Shown here piece after piece: positions 53,739-62,612 of a DNA stretch of 64,000 bases. Each line of letters begins with the position of its first letter. The stretch's first letter is position 1. The DNA comes from Vibrio sp. RE88 (GTDB lineage Bacteria; Pseudomonadota; Gammaproteobacteria; Enterobacterales; Vibrionaceae), in contig NZ_VTYQ01000004.1 in assembly GCF_013113835.1 (NCBI RefSeq), positions 186,001 to 250,000 on the forward strand. Reading direction: 5' to 3'. The position numbers were made by a program, and so were the translations under genes. The notes under the pieces are model-generated. The model saw only the letters and a program-made list of their open reading frames with translations. It did not search any database and had not been told where the DNA came from.

Positions 53739-54962
53739 TTAAATAGAGTAGAAGTAGTAAAGCTGAGACTTCATACGAATGATGATACCTCGAATGACAT
53801 CAAGGAATGCCATAAAGCCAACGGGTTTTTCGCCACTTACCCAAGCGAGCCCGACAGAACCAACGGGAATGTCATAGCCATCGGTTTCTTCTATTTTTAA
53901 ACGGACGAAGTGATGCTTGTTTTGCAAGTTCTTGCCCGTCGTCACACGCACCGAGTCATCCAGGCCAAGCAAGTTGCTTTGTGACTCGCCAGTGGCCTCC
54001 ACGATGCCCTCGACTTGAGCAGAAAAGATCTTACCTGGATAAACTGAGGAAGAAAATTCTGCATTTTGCCCCGGCTTAACGTTGCGAATCGCCTGATGAT
54101 TCACACGCATTAGCACGTATTTTTCATCTGTGTACATCTGTAACCTTGGCAACATTGAGACACGTTGCCCTTCACGTAAGATGAAGTTAGTAACAAAGCC
54201 GTCGGCAGGGGCGTGAACTTTGGTGCTGTCCAGCTCCCATTTTGCTTTTGCGAGTTTCTCTTGTGACTTTTTCCAATCGGCGTGCTTGGATTTAACCGCT
54301 AATTCCGATTTCGCGATCGCGAGTTTGGCTTTTTCAGTGTCGACCTGTTTCGTTTTCAGCTTTGATTCTATGGTTGAGACGTTGTGTCGCGCCTTAGTGA
54401 CGGCTGTTTCCTGCTTATCAATATCGCTCGCGGTGATGGTGTTATTCACTACACGGTTTTGCTCTCTGTAACGCTTTAACATTTTGTTTTGCAGACTGTA
54501 GTCGGCTTTGGCAGCAGCAAGTTGGCTTTCTGTAGTCTCTAAATCTTGAACCATTGACTCGTACGTTGCTTGTGAGATTGAAATATCCTCAAATGCCACT
54601 TCAAGCTCCACCATCGCCGACTCTTCTTCTACTTTTGCCTGGTTATAGGCGATTTGGTATTGAGTCGAGTCAATCTCGTAAATCAGTTGGCCTTTCTTTA
54701 CCTTTTGGTTGGGTTCAATGTAAATCTTGTCGACTTTGCCTGTTACGTTAGGAGAATCCGGGCGTAACTGGATATGGGGGGATTGCACCACCGAACCGCC
54801 AGATAAATCCATTGGTGTATAGTTGATCAATCCGACCCAAACAAACATCAACCAAGAAACGCCACCTAAATAGGCGAATGACTTGGTCGCGGTATTCCAC
54901 GGCATACCCACCAGTCTTAGCAGGTAAATAAAAAGTGCCCAGACAGCTAAACCTTCTAACAT
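53739..54962 (-). CDS. HlyD-family membrane fusion protein (YibH/YiaV-like)
   Basis: A 407-residue periplasmic adaptor anchored by an N-terminal membrane region with two hydrophobic segments (AVWALFIYLLRLVG; FAYLGGVSWLMFVWVGLI). Then a lipoyl half (SPNVTGKVDKIYIEPNQKVKKGQLIYEID), a long alpha-helical hairpin at about 105-235, and the other lipoyl half (APADGFVTNFILREGQRV). No exporter pump is adjacent; YiaV-type proteins pair with a small membrane protein as here. Its start overlaps the stop of the following gene by one base. Confidence 0.88.
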   Translation of the reverse strand: MLEGLAVWALFIYLLRLVGMPWNTATKSFAYLGGVSWLMFVWVGLINYTPMDLSGGSVVQSPHIQLRPDSPNVTGKVDKIYIEPNQKVKKGQLIYEIDSTQYQIAYNQAKVEEESAMVELEVAFEDISISQATYESMVQDLETTESQLAAAKADYSLQNKMLKRYREQNRVVNNTITASDIDKQETAVTKARHNVSTIESKLKTKQVDTEKAKLAIAKSELAVKSKHADWKKSQEKLAKAKWELDSTKVHAPADGFVTNFILREGQRVSMLPRLQMYTDEKYVLMRVNHQAIRNVKPGQNAEFSSSVYPGKIFSAQVEGIVEATGESQSNLLGLDDSVRVTTGKNLQNKHHFVRLKIEETDGYDIPVGSVGLAWVSGEKPVGFMAFLDVIRGIIIRMKSQLYYFYSI

Positions 54963-55285
54963 TAAGCCTCCTCCTGTTTATCTTTTGTGTTGGGGGCGTG
55001 ACGCCAAGTGTCGCGTAGGTTCACAATGGCTTTGTCCATATCGACGAAAGCAACAATGACTGCGACTACCCAAACCCAGTGCCAGATGAAACCAATCCAT
55101 GTCAGCGCCGTTATCAGTCCTATTTGATGATGATCTTTGCTATGGGCTTTGTTGATTGGTAGTTCGTGAAACTTCCAGAATCCAAACAGAGCCGCACCGA
55201 CAGTCGCAATCAAGACAACAGTTGCGACGATGTGTAATGCGGTGTCTGCACCGGTTCCCACGAACGGGACACTTAATAAACTCAT
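54962..55285 (-). CDS. Small inner-membrane partner of the HlyD-type protein
   Basis: A 107-residue protein with about two or three membrane segments (residues 17-36, 57-85). Position and pairing are like yiaW next to yiaV in E. coli, but sequence similarity to the YiaW/DUF3302 family is not obvious to me. It is translationally coupled to the HlyD-type gene and divergent from the AraC regulator at 55394. Confidence 0.72.
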   Translation of the reverse strand: MSLLSVPFVGTGADTALHIVATVVLIATVGAALFGFWKFHELPINKAHSKDHHQIGLITALTWIGFIWHWVWVVAVIVAFVDMDKAIVNLRDTWRHAPNTKDKQEEA

Positions 55286-55393
55286 TCAAGGCTCCTTTAT
55301 TAATAAGGATCTGTATTGTGTTTCGGATTTGAAAATTAGCTTTGGATATGACAGATTGATTCATATTGAATGCCTAATTGATGTGATCTGTAT

Positions 55394-56395
55394 ATGGATA
55401 AAGTACGCTTTATGCGTGTGCTAGGAATTCGGCACATTCATCAGGAAGCGAGGTTACGCTACCAAATCGATGAAGACGAACTGGCGATTCCGGAGTCGGC
55501 GTTTCGTAATCCGATGACGTTGATCCCAATGGCAGAAGTGAATCGCTGGTTTGAAAAGTTAGAGCGGGTTACAGGCAACCCCGATGTGATTCTTGATATC
55601 AACCGTGATGTTGATGTTGGGCAGATAGGTGTTATTTCTCACTGGCTTCTTTCTGGCAGCGATCTCGCGTCGACCATTCGACGTGTGAATTATGGATTTA
55701 GTAGTCTGCAAAGCGGAGCATTTCTATCTGCATCCCTGAGTGGTTCACTGATCAAGTGGGCGTATCGGAACCCAATGATCGAACCTGAATGTAAAGTACA
55801 CGACAGTGTCCGTATGGTGATGGCACTCACCAAGATCTTACGTACGTATCTTGGTCAGGATTTTTCTCCACTCAGAGTACAACTGTCTGGTTCTCGCAAG
55901 AATACAGCTAAATATGAAGCGTATTTTGGCTGTGAGGTGGAATGGAGTCATTCGTCCACGGAGATATGGTTTCATTCGGAACTGCGTTTAGCCACCAAGC
56001 AGCAGGCGAGGCTGCAGAAAGGGCGCCTAGCGATGAATTTTGCCGACTTGGACGAGCTGCTTAATATGCCTGACCCAGAAGACGAAGTGAAAGTGATTTA
56101 TGAAATCCTAAACTACAGCCGTCATTATGGGCTGCCAACGGTGGAAAATGTTTCGAGCTTACTCGGGCTGTCAGTGCAGCAATTTCAACGTCGGTTGCGT
56201 AATTTAGGAATGAACTTCACCACGGTGAGTGGTTATGTATTGAGTAACATTGCGGTAGAAATGCTGCGTCATGGTATCGAGATTGACGATATTGCTCAGC
56301 GCTTAGGGTATCAAAACATCGCTAGCTTTAATCGTATGTTTAAAAAACATCGGGGTTTGACACCAAACCAGTACGTACAGCGTTATTACCTTTAA
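55394..56395 (+). CDS. AraC-family regulator (ligand-binding PF12625 type)
   Basis: A 333-residue regulator. The N-terminal region (about 20-200) has the Arabinose_bd/OruR-like pattern (ESAFRNPMTLIPMAEVNRWFEKLERVTGNPDV; FSPLRVQLSG). The C-terminal HTH pair is at about 230-333 (PTVENVSSLLGLSVQQFQRRLRNLGMNF; IDDIAQRLGYQNIASFNRMFKKHRGLTPNQY). Divergent from the HlyD-type operon with 108 bp between, likely its regulator. The start ATG could also be the later one at MRVLGIR (55412). Confidence 0.88.
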   Translation: MDKVRFMRVLGIRHIHQEARLRYQIDEDELAIPESAFRNPMTLIPMAEVNRWFEKLERVTGNPDVILDINRDVDVGQIGVISHWLLSGSDLASTIRRVNYGFSSLQSGAFLSASLSGSLIKWAYRNPMIEPECKVHDSVRMVMALTKILRTYLGQDFSPLRVQLSGSRKNTAKYEAYFGCEVEWSHSSTEIWFHSELRLATKQQARLQKGRLAMNFADLDELLNMPDPEDEVKVIYEILNYSRHYGLPTVENVSSLLGLSVQQFQRRLRNLGMNFTTVSGYVLSNIAVEMLRHGIEIDDIAQRLGYQNIASFNRMFKKHRGLTPNQYVQRYYL

Positions 56396-56439
56396 GCGCA
56401 GAGAACAAAAAAGCGCCGCAATGGCGCTTATCAATTAGC

Positions 56440-57135
56440 TTATTCTTGCGGGCGCCAACCGAGCGCACTAGCAATCGCGCCGACCACCAAAGTGTCTCGC
56501 TCGTCATCGTTCAGCGAGTCAAGCATCTGGATTGTGAGTGCGCCATTAGTTTGCACTGCTGCGACTTCTTGTGTTCCACGCTCAAAGCTGTAGCCAAGTG
56601 GTGTGTCGACTGGCACAAGTAAGCCTTCACCAGTATGAATGGTCTTCACGTTAAAGTGGGTGGTGCCAATTCTTACTAAGCCTTTCTCTGTTTTATCGAA
56701 GCCGATATCCAGTACCCCAGCGTCTGGCTCAATTTTGTATTCACCAACGTTTTTCTCATCTGAGCTGATATCGCAGGTATAAGGATCGTTGCCACCGAAT
56801 TCTACGCCCATGTAGTTGTACGAGACACCGCCACCTGTGCAGGTCAGCACCCATGTTTTTCCATCACTGTTACGAGTGACTTCTGCGGCCATTTCTCCAT
56901 CTTTAAAAGACAGTTTGTTGAACCACGTTGATGAAGAGGCGCTGCGAGAGTACTTACCTTTATAAATACCAGCGATATCAAAAGTGCCTTCTCGGCCGAG
57001 CTTCCATAAATTATTGTCGGTCTTTATGTTGATCTCTGGCTGAGCTTTGACAGCGGCCGATTTATCCATGATAGCGGTGCTACCACAAGCGGTAAGGGCA
57101 AGCGCCATAGCGCTAACGAGTAGGTGTTTGTTCAT
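56440..57135 (-). CDS. Lipoprotein of unknown function (first of a pair)
   Basis: A 231-residue predicted lipoprotein: signal MNKHLLVSAMALALTAC with lipobox LTAC. The mature protein has a beta-rich middle (GTFDIAGIYKGKYSRSASSSTWFNKLSFKDGEMAAEVTRNSDGKTWVLTCTGGG) and a C-terminal helical part ending LGWRPQE. No family recognised. It follows the second lipoprotein gene by 6 bp, so they should be co-expressed. Confidence 0.7.
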   Translation of the reverse strand: MNKHLLVSAMALALTACGSTAIMDKSAAVKAQPEINIKTDNNLWKLGREGTFDIAGIYKGKYSRSASSSTWFNKLSFKDGEMAAEVTRNSDGKTWVLTCTGGGVSYNYMGVEFGGNDPYTCDISSDEKNVGEYKIEPDAGVLDIGFDKTEKGLVRIGTTHFNVKTIHTGEGLLVPVDTPLGYSFERGTQEVAAVQTNGALTIQMLDSLNDDERDTLVVGAIASALGWRPQE

Positions 57136-57141
57136 ATCTAT

Positions 57142-58053
57142 TTACTTCTTATTGACGAAAAACCAGCTATTAAGGAAGTTGTTCAGTGGCGCAAACGCTC
57201 TATGCGTCCAGTTAAGAGGGTTATCTGTTGCGTTTGAGTCTTGGCTAGCCACATCCCCGGTTGCTGTAAATGAAGGTTTTAGCTCACCGGGATAGGTGCC
57301 TAGGCTTGGGTCAACTTTGTATTCATACATCGAACCCAATAGAGCGCCTGGGTTGAGATCCTTGCTGACCGTGTGGATCGGGTCTTCGTCCCCTTTGTCA
57401 TCTGGGGCAGGGCATGTATTGGCGGCGAGCTGACCGTTTCCGTAGTTACATGGGTCGTATTCGAGCTTAGTCGCGCCAGTTTGCAATGACAGAAGGCGCT
57501 GGAACTCTTGATATGCACTGGCGACTTCGGCGCCTTGTGTGGTTAACGCGTCTTCATCGACATAGTAATCGTAAAGCTGCAACATCTTTTGGTAAGAGGT
57601 GTTTTTTAGTGTTTCGTCACCACCGCCGTTATTGGTGTAAACAAGCTCAATGCCGTCAATACCTGAGGATGTGTTTACCTGCTTTGCCAAATTAAGGACG
57701 AAGGTTTCATAGTCAGCACTTCCCGCAGGCTCTTTTTCTATGACGCCAATGACCAAGGTTTTCTGGGCGAACTGCTTTTGCACATCACTGTGTGCCCAGC
57801 TAGCTAGATTGTTAATTTGGGTTTGTACCCGAGCACGCTGCGTTTCAGAGACATTTGGCCCAATACTCAGGACATAAATGCCTTTATCGAACTGACAAGC
57901 ATTTGCGCCAGTCTGAACACTACAGTTGGTTGCTGAGCTGTAGACATTAACGGCACTGGCTGTTGTTGATGTTGGATTCGTATCATCACTGTTACAGCCA
58001 GATAACAAGGCGACGGTTAGTGTCGAGAGAAGAAGAGAGCGGCTAGGGTTCAT
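57142..58053 (-). CDS. Lipoprotein of unknown function (second of a pair)
   Basis: A 303-residue predicted lipoprotein with signal MNPSRSLLLSTLTVALLSGC, lipobox LSGC, then a Ser/Thr-rich low-complexity start. The body looks alpha/beta with IYVLSIGPNVSETQRARVQTQI and KTLVIGVIEKEPAGSADYET, and several cysteines (for example CSVQTGANACQF, DPCNYG) that may form disulfides. No family recognised. It is upstream of its lipoprotein partner and divergent from the two-component system at 58383. Confidence 0.7.
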   Translation of the reverse strand: MNPSRSLLLSTLTVALLSGCNSDDTNPTSTTASAVNVYSSATNCSVQTGANACQFDKGIYVLSIGPNVSETQRARVQTQINNLASWAHSDVQKQFAQKTLVIGVIEKEPAGSADYETFVLNLAKQVNTSSGIDGIELVYTNNGGGDETLKNTSYQKMLQLYDYYVDEDALTTQGAEVASAYQEFQRLLSLQTGATKLEYDPCNYGNGQLAANTCPAPDDKGDEDPIHTVSKDLNPGALLGSMYEYKVDPSLGTYPGELKPSFTATGDVASQDSNATDNPLNWTHRAFAPLNNFLNSWFFVNKK

Positions 58054-58382
58054 TTCATTATTTACTGATTAAATGATAATTTCGGTGAATGATAAAGAGA
58101 GTGACTAGATTGTCGAATAGATCCACTGCGATTTGTAAGAGCATAAACATTCAGTTCAAAAGACAGCGCCTTCTGAATTCGGTGTGGGCACGATATGAAG
58201 CCTAGAGTGGGGCTGTGAGTAACATCGAATTCGAGTGGAAAAAGCGAATAATGTAATCGATTGTAAGTGAGCTCTTACAAAATCCAGTGTGGCAGAGGGC
58301 GCAATCTCAATTTCCTCGCTTGAGCAGGTAATCGTCTAATATATAATTTGCGTCAATTTATAAATGGTTGCGAAAGTAGATT
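58054..58382. promoter_or_regulatory. Control region between the lipoprotein pair and the two-component system
   Basis: 330 bp without a gene. It holds a perfect VarA-type palindrome at 58262-58279 and a related half-site TGTAAGAGCATA near 58134. Promoters for both divergent units must lie here. Confidence 0.6.
58262..58279. promoter_or_regulatory. Perfect GacA/VarA-type palindrome
   Basis: TGTAAGTGAGCTCTTACA, an exact TGTAAG-N6-CTTACA. No CsrB-like RNA (GGA-rich, terminator) is present on either side, so it may act on the two-component system (start 58383) or on the divergent lipoproteins. An alternative reading is that it is the operator of the adjacent response regulator itself. Confidence 0.6.
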
Positions 58383-59072
58383 GTGAATTACAGAGTGCTT
58401 CTTGTTGAAGACGATAAGGAAATCGCAAGACTGACTCAAATGTACCTTGAAGCCGAAGGATATGGTGTTGAGGTGGTGTATTCAGGTGATAAAGCGGTAG
58501 ATGCGGTGACGCGCTACCAGCCTGACGTTGTGTTATTGGATCTCATGTTACCGGGAGAAGACGGTGCGACGGTTCTTAAAAAGCTACGAACCTTCTATCA
58601 GGGCGTCGTGATTGTACAGACAGCGGTTCAAGAGGAGTTGAGTGAAGTCAGTTTACTAAAATTGGGCGCCGATGATTATTTGACTAAACCAATTCGTGGC
58701 CATGTCTTGGTTGCGCGTCTTGAAGCTCATTTACGTCGTTATGCGGCAGCGGGGCAGGAGCCATCGACGCATAACTACGAAGCTTATGGGTTTAAGTTGT
58801 GCCCTTTACGTAAAGTGGCTTTTTATCGCAGCAAAAACATTGACCTGACTCAGGCGGAGTTCGACATTCTTCTTTTGCTGGTTCAATCACCCGACAAAGC
58901 GGTATCACGAGATCTCTGTTGTCAGTCATCCCGTGGGATAGAATACACCTTCAATGATCGCTCCATTGATATGCGTATTTCTGGCTTACGGAGAAAATTA
59001 GCCCGAGCAGATGTAAATAACGCTCAGATCAAAACCATTCGCAATCAGGGCTATATGCTCACAGCGGCGTAA
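58383..59072 (+). CDS. OmpR-type response regulator
   Basis: A 229-residue regulator. Receiver with acidic pair VEDDKE and phospho-acceptor Asp53 (LLDLMLPGEDG), then a winged-helix OmpR domain at about 130-229 (LTQAEFDILLLLVQSPDKAVSRDLCCQSSRGIEYTFNDRSIDMRISGLRRKL). GTG start at 58383. It is 6 bp before the kinase gene, forming a two-component pair, and has the VarA-type palindrome about 100 bp upstream. Confidence 0.92.
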   Translation: MNYRVLLVEDDKEIARLTQMYLEAEGYGVEVVYSGDKAVDAVTRYQPDVVLLDLMLPGEDGATVLKKLRTFYQGVVIVQTAVQEELSEVSLLKLGADDYLTKPIRGHVLVARLEAHLRRYAAAGQEPSTHNYEAYGFKLCPLRKVAFYRSKNIDLTQAEFDILLLLVQSPDKAVSRDLCCQSSRGIEYTFNDRSIDMRISGLRRKLARADVNNAQIKTIRNQGYMLTAA

Positions 59073-59078
59073 TCGAAT

Positions 59079-60398
59079 ATGGTTCGTTCCACTTTTACCA
59101 AAGCGTACATTAGTCTGGCAACTGGACTTGTGATCACTGTTGTTGCGTTTCTTATTTTGGGCTCTGACTTCATGCGCAGAAGTGAAGTCGAGATATTCCT
59201 CAATGATGGGCAGTTTTTCGTTAATCAATACATCGAACAACGTGGTCAGCCCAACTCCCTTTATAAAGAGTTGACCAACACGGGGCAGCAGCAGTTTTAC
59301 ATCTTTAATCTGTCATTGGTTAATGTAAAACCTGAGGCGCTGCCATGCTCAGATTGTCGTGAGCTGTACCGATTGAAATCGATTCCCATTTATCTAGTCG
59401 AAGATAACTTGTATGCGGCGGTATTTCCGTTGCCCAACTCGGCGAAAAGTCTCATGTTCAGTGAGAATCGAGATTTTTTCGAACCTCAATTTGAATGGTA
59501 TGAAGACTCCGAAGTGATGTTCGTCATTGGCCTTATTGCCTGGATATTTGTCAGCTTAGGCGTATTTGTTTATGTCCCTATTCGCCATCTACACAACCAA
59601 ATTAATCAGCTTAACCGTGCGTCTCGTCGCTTTGGGTGTGGTGAGTTTAGTGCACGTATTGACAGTGGCAACTTCCGACTTCCCCTCAAGGAACTGGCCG
59701 AGAGTTTCAACCATATGGCGGATGATATTGAAGGCCATGTGAGGCAGAGTCAGATCTACACGCAGGCTATTCCTCATGAAGTCAGAACGCCGCTCAGCCG
59801 AATTCAGCTAGCCAGTGATATGGCTAGGCGCAATGCCGTTCATGAGCAAGAACCGTTTTTTGATGATATTGACCGATATGTTGACGATATTTCCTCGCTG
59901 ACTGCCAGCGTGGTACAAATCTCCCGAGTCGGAGGTTTGACGGAGCGCGAATTGCTTGATACACAAAACCTTCTCCCTGAACACTGGCTTAAACAGCGTA
60001 TTGACAGGCAAGAGCATCACAACAAACAAATCAACTTTCATGCCTCTTTGACTGAGCCCGCCCCAGCTATGGATGTATTGGAAACCTTAGCTAATTTGGT
60101 GATTGATAATCTGCTTCAAAACGCATTCCGTTATGCAGATGCTGCGGTCGCGATCACTTTAATCGGTTTTGACAACACATTAGTGATTGATATTGAAGAT
60201 GACGGGGCTGGTATCCCAAAAGATAAGTATGATGAGATCTTTCTGGCATTCTCCAGACTTGATGAAAGCCGCCATAGTGACGGCTTTGGGTTGGGGCTGA
60301 CCATTGCTTCAGAAGCCGCCAAGCGACTCAACTGGCGTATTTCTTTAGGTGAGAGCGAACTAGGCGGGGCTCGTTTTACGGTTTTGATTGAGTGCTAG
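59079..60398 (+). CDS. Sensor histidine kinase with CxxC periplasmic domain
   Basis: A 439-residue kinase. Membrane segment at about 10-30, periplasmic domain about 31-150 with a CxxC pair (Cys90, Cys93 in LPCSDCREL), membrane segment near 150-172, HAMP, HisKA with His233 (AIPHEVRTPLSRIQLA), and HATPase with N and G boxes (NLLQNAFRY; DDGAGIP; GFGLGLTIASEAA). The CxxC pair is unusual in RstB-like sensors and might sense the periplasmic redox state. Overlaps the convergent PNPOx-like gene by 4 bp. Confidence 0.9.
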   Translation: MVRSTFTKAYISLATGLVITVVAFLILGSDFMRRSEVEIFLNDGQFFVNQYIEQRGQPNSLYKELTNTGQQQFYIFNLSLVNVKPEALPCSDCRELYRLKSIPIYLVEDNLYAAVFPLPNSAKSLMFSENRDFFEPQFEWYEDSEVMFVIGLIAWIFVSLGVFVYVPIRHLHNQINQLNRASRRFGCGEFSARIDSGNFRLPLKELAESFNHMADDIEGHVRQSQIYTQAIPHEVRTPLSRIQLASDMARRNAVHEQEPFFDDIDRYVDDISSLTASVVQISRVGGLTERELLDTQNLLPEHWLKQRIDRQEHHNKQINFHASLTEPAPAMDVLETLANLVIDNLLQNAFRYADAAVAITLIGFDNTLVIDIEDDGAGIPKDKYDEIFLAFSRLDESRHSDGFGLGLTIASEAAKRLNWRISLGESELGGARFTVLIEC

Positions 60399-61057
60399 TT
60401 CTCTGGGTTGTGCCAACGCTCACCATAAGCACTGCTGTAATCGGGCTCTTCCAGGTGTGTGGATGCTTCTACTGGCTCAAGTGGGCCAACTGTCGTCCGA
60501 TAAGGTAAGACGCCAGCCCACACAGGAAGGTCCAAATCGGATTCATCATCGTTGACACCAAAACGACTGATCTTGACCGACGCTTCGCTTAACTGCATCT
60601 TTAGCACCATGGTCGCGGCGAGTTCTCTGTCACTACTTAATCTGACCTGCTCCGTTCTTCCGGGGGCAATCTGCTCAATAAAATGATTGAGCAGACGATC
60701 TTTCTCCTGCTTCTCTTCAACTACTTCAAATTGGCCAAACACCACAGCTGAACGATAGTGGGCGCTGTGGTGAAAAGCCGATCTTGCTAAAACCCAGCCA
60801 TCAAAAAGTGTGAATGTCAGGCAGGTCTGGTGGCCTTGTTTTAACGAGCGTAGTAATCGGCTGTTGTTCGCACCATGGATATACACATGTTCATCGACAC
60901 GCCATGCCAATATAGGAATCACAATAGGGCCGTTAGCGTCATTAATCGCGATATGGGCGATTAATGATTCATCAATAATTTGTTCAAGATGTTTGTCTTC
61001 GAACACGGCTTTGTGAGCGCCTTTTTTTATTTGGGTCCTTTCTGTGTTTGATAGCAT
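60395..61057 (-). CDS. Pyridoxamine-oxidase-fold (PNPOx-like) protein
   Basis: A 220-residue flavin-reductase/pyridoxamine 5'-phosphate oxidase-like protein, not the classic PdxH. The core LIAHIAINDANGPIVIPILAWRVDEHVYIHGANNSRLLRSLKQ and CLTFTLFDGWVLARSAFHHSAHYRSAVVFGQFE matches the split-barrel group. Divergent from a MocR/PdxR-type regulator with 96 bp between, a common arrangement that implies vitamin B6-responsive control. Substrate uncertain; FMN probable. Confidence 0.85.
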   Translation of the reverse strand: MLSNTERTQIKKGAHKAVFEDKHLEQIIDESLIAHIAINDANGPIVIPILAWRVDEHVYIHGANNSRLLRSLKQGHQTCLTFTLFDGWVLARSAFHHSAHYRSAVVFGQFEVVEEKQEKDRLLNHFIEQIAPGRTEQVRLSSDRELAATMVLKMQLSEASVKISRFGVNDDESDLDLPVWAGVLPYRTTVGPLEPVEASTHLEEPDYSSAYGERWHNPEN

Positions 61058-61103
61058 TGCGTTTCTCCATTGGCTTGTAATTTATGGTTCCAATCTAATG
61101 TTT

Positions 61104-61152
61104 AACTGGTATGTTATTTAGAGCCAGTTTTGACAAAGTTATAGGTCCAGTT
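61104..61152. promoter_or_regulatory. Candidate MocR-type operator
   Basis: AACTGG at 61104 with CCAGTT at 61124 and again at 61147 give an inverted and a direct repeat of one hexamer in the 96-bp divergent spacer; MocR/PdxR regulators bind such repeats next to their own promoter. Confidence 0.5.
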
Positions 61153-61153
61153 A

Positions 61154-62575
61154 ATGGCGTTGATTGATATTGGAGATCTGACCCTCTCAGGTGGGGCGAA
61201 CACCTTACAACAGCAGTTATTTCATGCGATTCGAGCCAAAATAGTGAAAAGTTTGTGGCCATTGCAGGGTAAGTTGCCTTCGACGCGCAAGCTCGCCAGT
61301 GAGCTCAATGTGAGTCGTAATACAGTGACGGCGGCTTATGAGCAGCTGTTGGCGGAAGGCTACATAGAAAGCAAGCAAGGCTCGGGGTTCTACGTTGCGG
61401 TTGAGCTACCGGATAAATATGTGCCAGCGACCGTGACTCAGGGTACCTCTTCAGTCGAGTCCAACTGTTTTGATATCAATTCGTCATTTGCACCTGGCGT
61501 TCCAGATCTTTCACAGTTTCCGCTTGGTAAATGGCAACGATTGTTGCAAAGGCATGTTCTACGCCCAGTGCTGCTCGGGAATCAAAACATTCAGGGCAGT
61601 GAAGCGCTTAGAGCGGCGCTGTCTGATTACTTGTCTTCCAGCCGCTCCGTTCACTGTTCAGCGCAAAGGGTTATTGTGACTTCAGGTGCTCAGCAGGCTT
61701 TGACCATTGCGATGGCGGCGACTCTGGCACAAGGTGAAAAAGTTCTGATGGAGCAGCCCGGGTATGCCCAAATGACCAAGGTGCTTGAACTTAACCAATA
61801 TCAGCTGGAACCTTTGACGGTGTACCAAGAAACAGGCTTTGAGTTGAGCGATGTCCTGAAAAGTACAGCACGAGCGCTATACATCACCCCGAGTAACCAA
61901 TATCCGATGGGAACGACCATCAACACTGAAAATCGTCTGAAGTTGATTGAATGGGCGGCGAGTAATCAAGGGTGGATTATCGAAGATGATTATGACAGTG
62001 AGTTTCAGTTTGCACACCGGCCTTATACCAGCTTACAGGGATTAGCGGGCCAAATGGGGCTAGATGAGCACGTGATATATATCGGCTCACTAAGTAAAGT
62101 GATGTTTAACGGCTTAAGGTTAGGTTATATGGTGGTGCCGGATAATTTAATTCAGCGCTGTCTTGAAATAAAAGATGCCATGAGCGGTGACTCCCCATCG
62201 CATACTCAGGAAGCGTTAGCTGACTTTATTGCTGAAGGCCATTTACTGCGTCATATACGAAAAATGCGCCGACTGTACAAACAAAAGCATGAAGTTGTCA
62301 GCCAAGCAATAGAGCAAGCATTCGGTGGACGGGTTACGATCATCAGCCAGGCGGCAGGTTTGCATGTCACGCTCAAATGGAACGGTGGAATAGATGAGCA
62401 AGAGTGGGTCACTAGGGCAGAGAAGCAAGGGATCGTGCTGCGGCCACTGAGCTATTATGAACATAACAAGGAGAGTCATCGAGAGTGGCGAGCGGTCGTG
62501 CTCGGTTTTGGTAATACGCCATTGCAAGAGCTCGAACCCGGGATACAAGCACTTGCCCGATTATTTGAATCGTGA
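61154..62575 (+). CDS. MocR-family PLP-dependent transcriptional regulator (PdxR-like)
   Basis: A 473-residue fusion: GntR winged helix at about 15-85 (LFHAIRAKIVKSLWPLQGKLPSTRKLASELNVSRNTVTAAYEQLLAEGYIESKQGSGFYV), then an aminotransferase-like domain. The PLP Schiff-base lysine is Lys315 (GSLSKVMFNGLRLG), and DDYDSEFQF is the PLP aspartate motif. It should sense pyridoxal phosphate and control the divergent PNPOx-like gene. The start ATG lies 2 bp after an operator-like repeat. Confidence 0.9.
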   Translation: MALIDIGDLTLSGGANTLQQQLFHAIRAKIVKSLWPLQGKLPSTRKLASELNVSRNTVTAAYEQLLAEGYIESKQGSGFYVAVELPDKYVPATVTQGTSSVESNCFDINSSFAPGVPDLSQFPLGKWQRLLQRHVLRPVLLGNQNIQGSEALRAALSDYLSSSRSVHCSAQRVIVTSGAQQALTIAMAATLAQGEKVLMEQPGYAQMTKVLELNQYQLEPLTVYQETGFELSDVLKSTARALYITPSNQYPMGTTINTENRLKLIEWAASNQGWIIEDDYDSEFQFAHRPYTSLQGLAGQMGLDEHVIYIGSLSKVMFNGLRLGYMVVPDNLIQRCLEIKDAMSGDSPSHTQEALADFIAEGHLLRHIRKMRRLYKQKHEVVSQAIEQAFGGRVTIISQAAGLHVTLKWNGGIDEQEWVTRAEKQGIVLRPLSYYEHNKESHREWRAVVLGFGNTPLQELEPGIQALARLFES

Positions 62576-62612
62576 TTGTATTGAACAAAATGTCATCAAT
62601 TGAGGGGAGAAT

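Noticed and set aside
58054..58382. A second CsrB-like RNA beside the perfect VarA palindrome.
   Set aside because: Neither strand shows clustered GGA motifs or a terminator.
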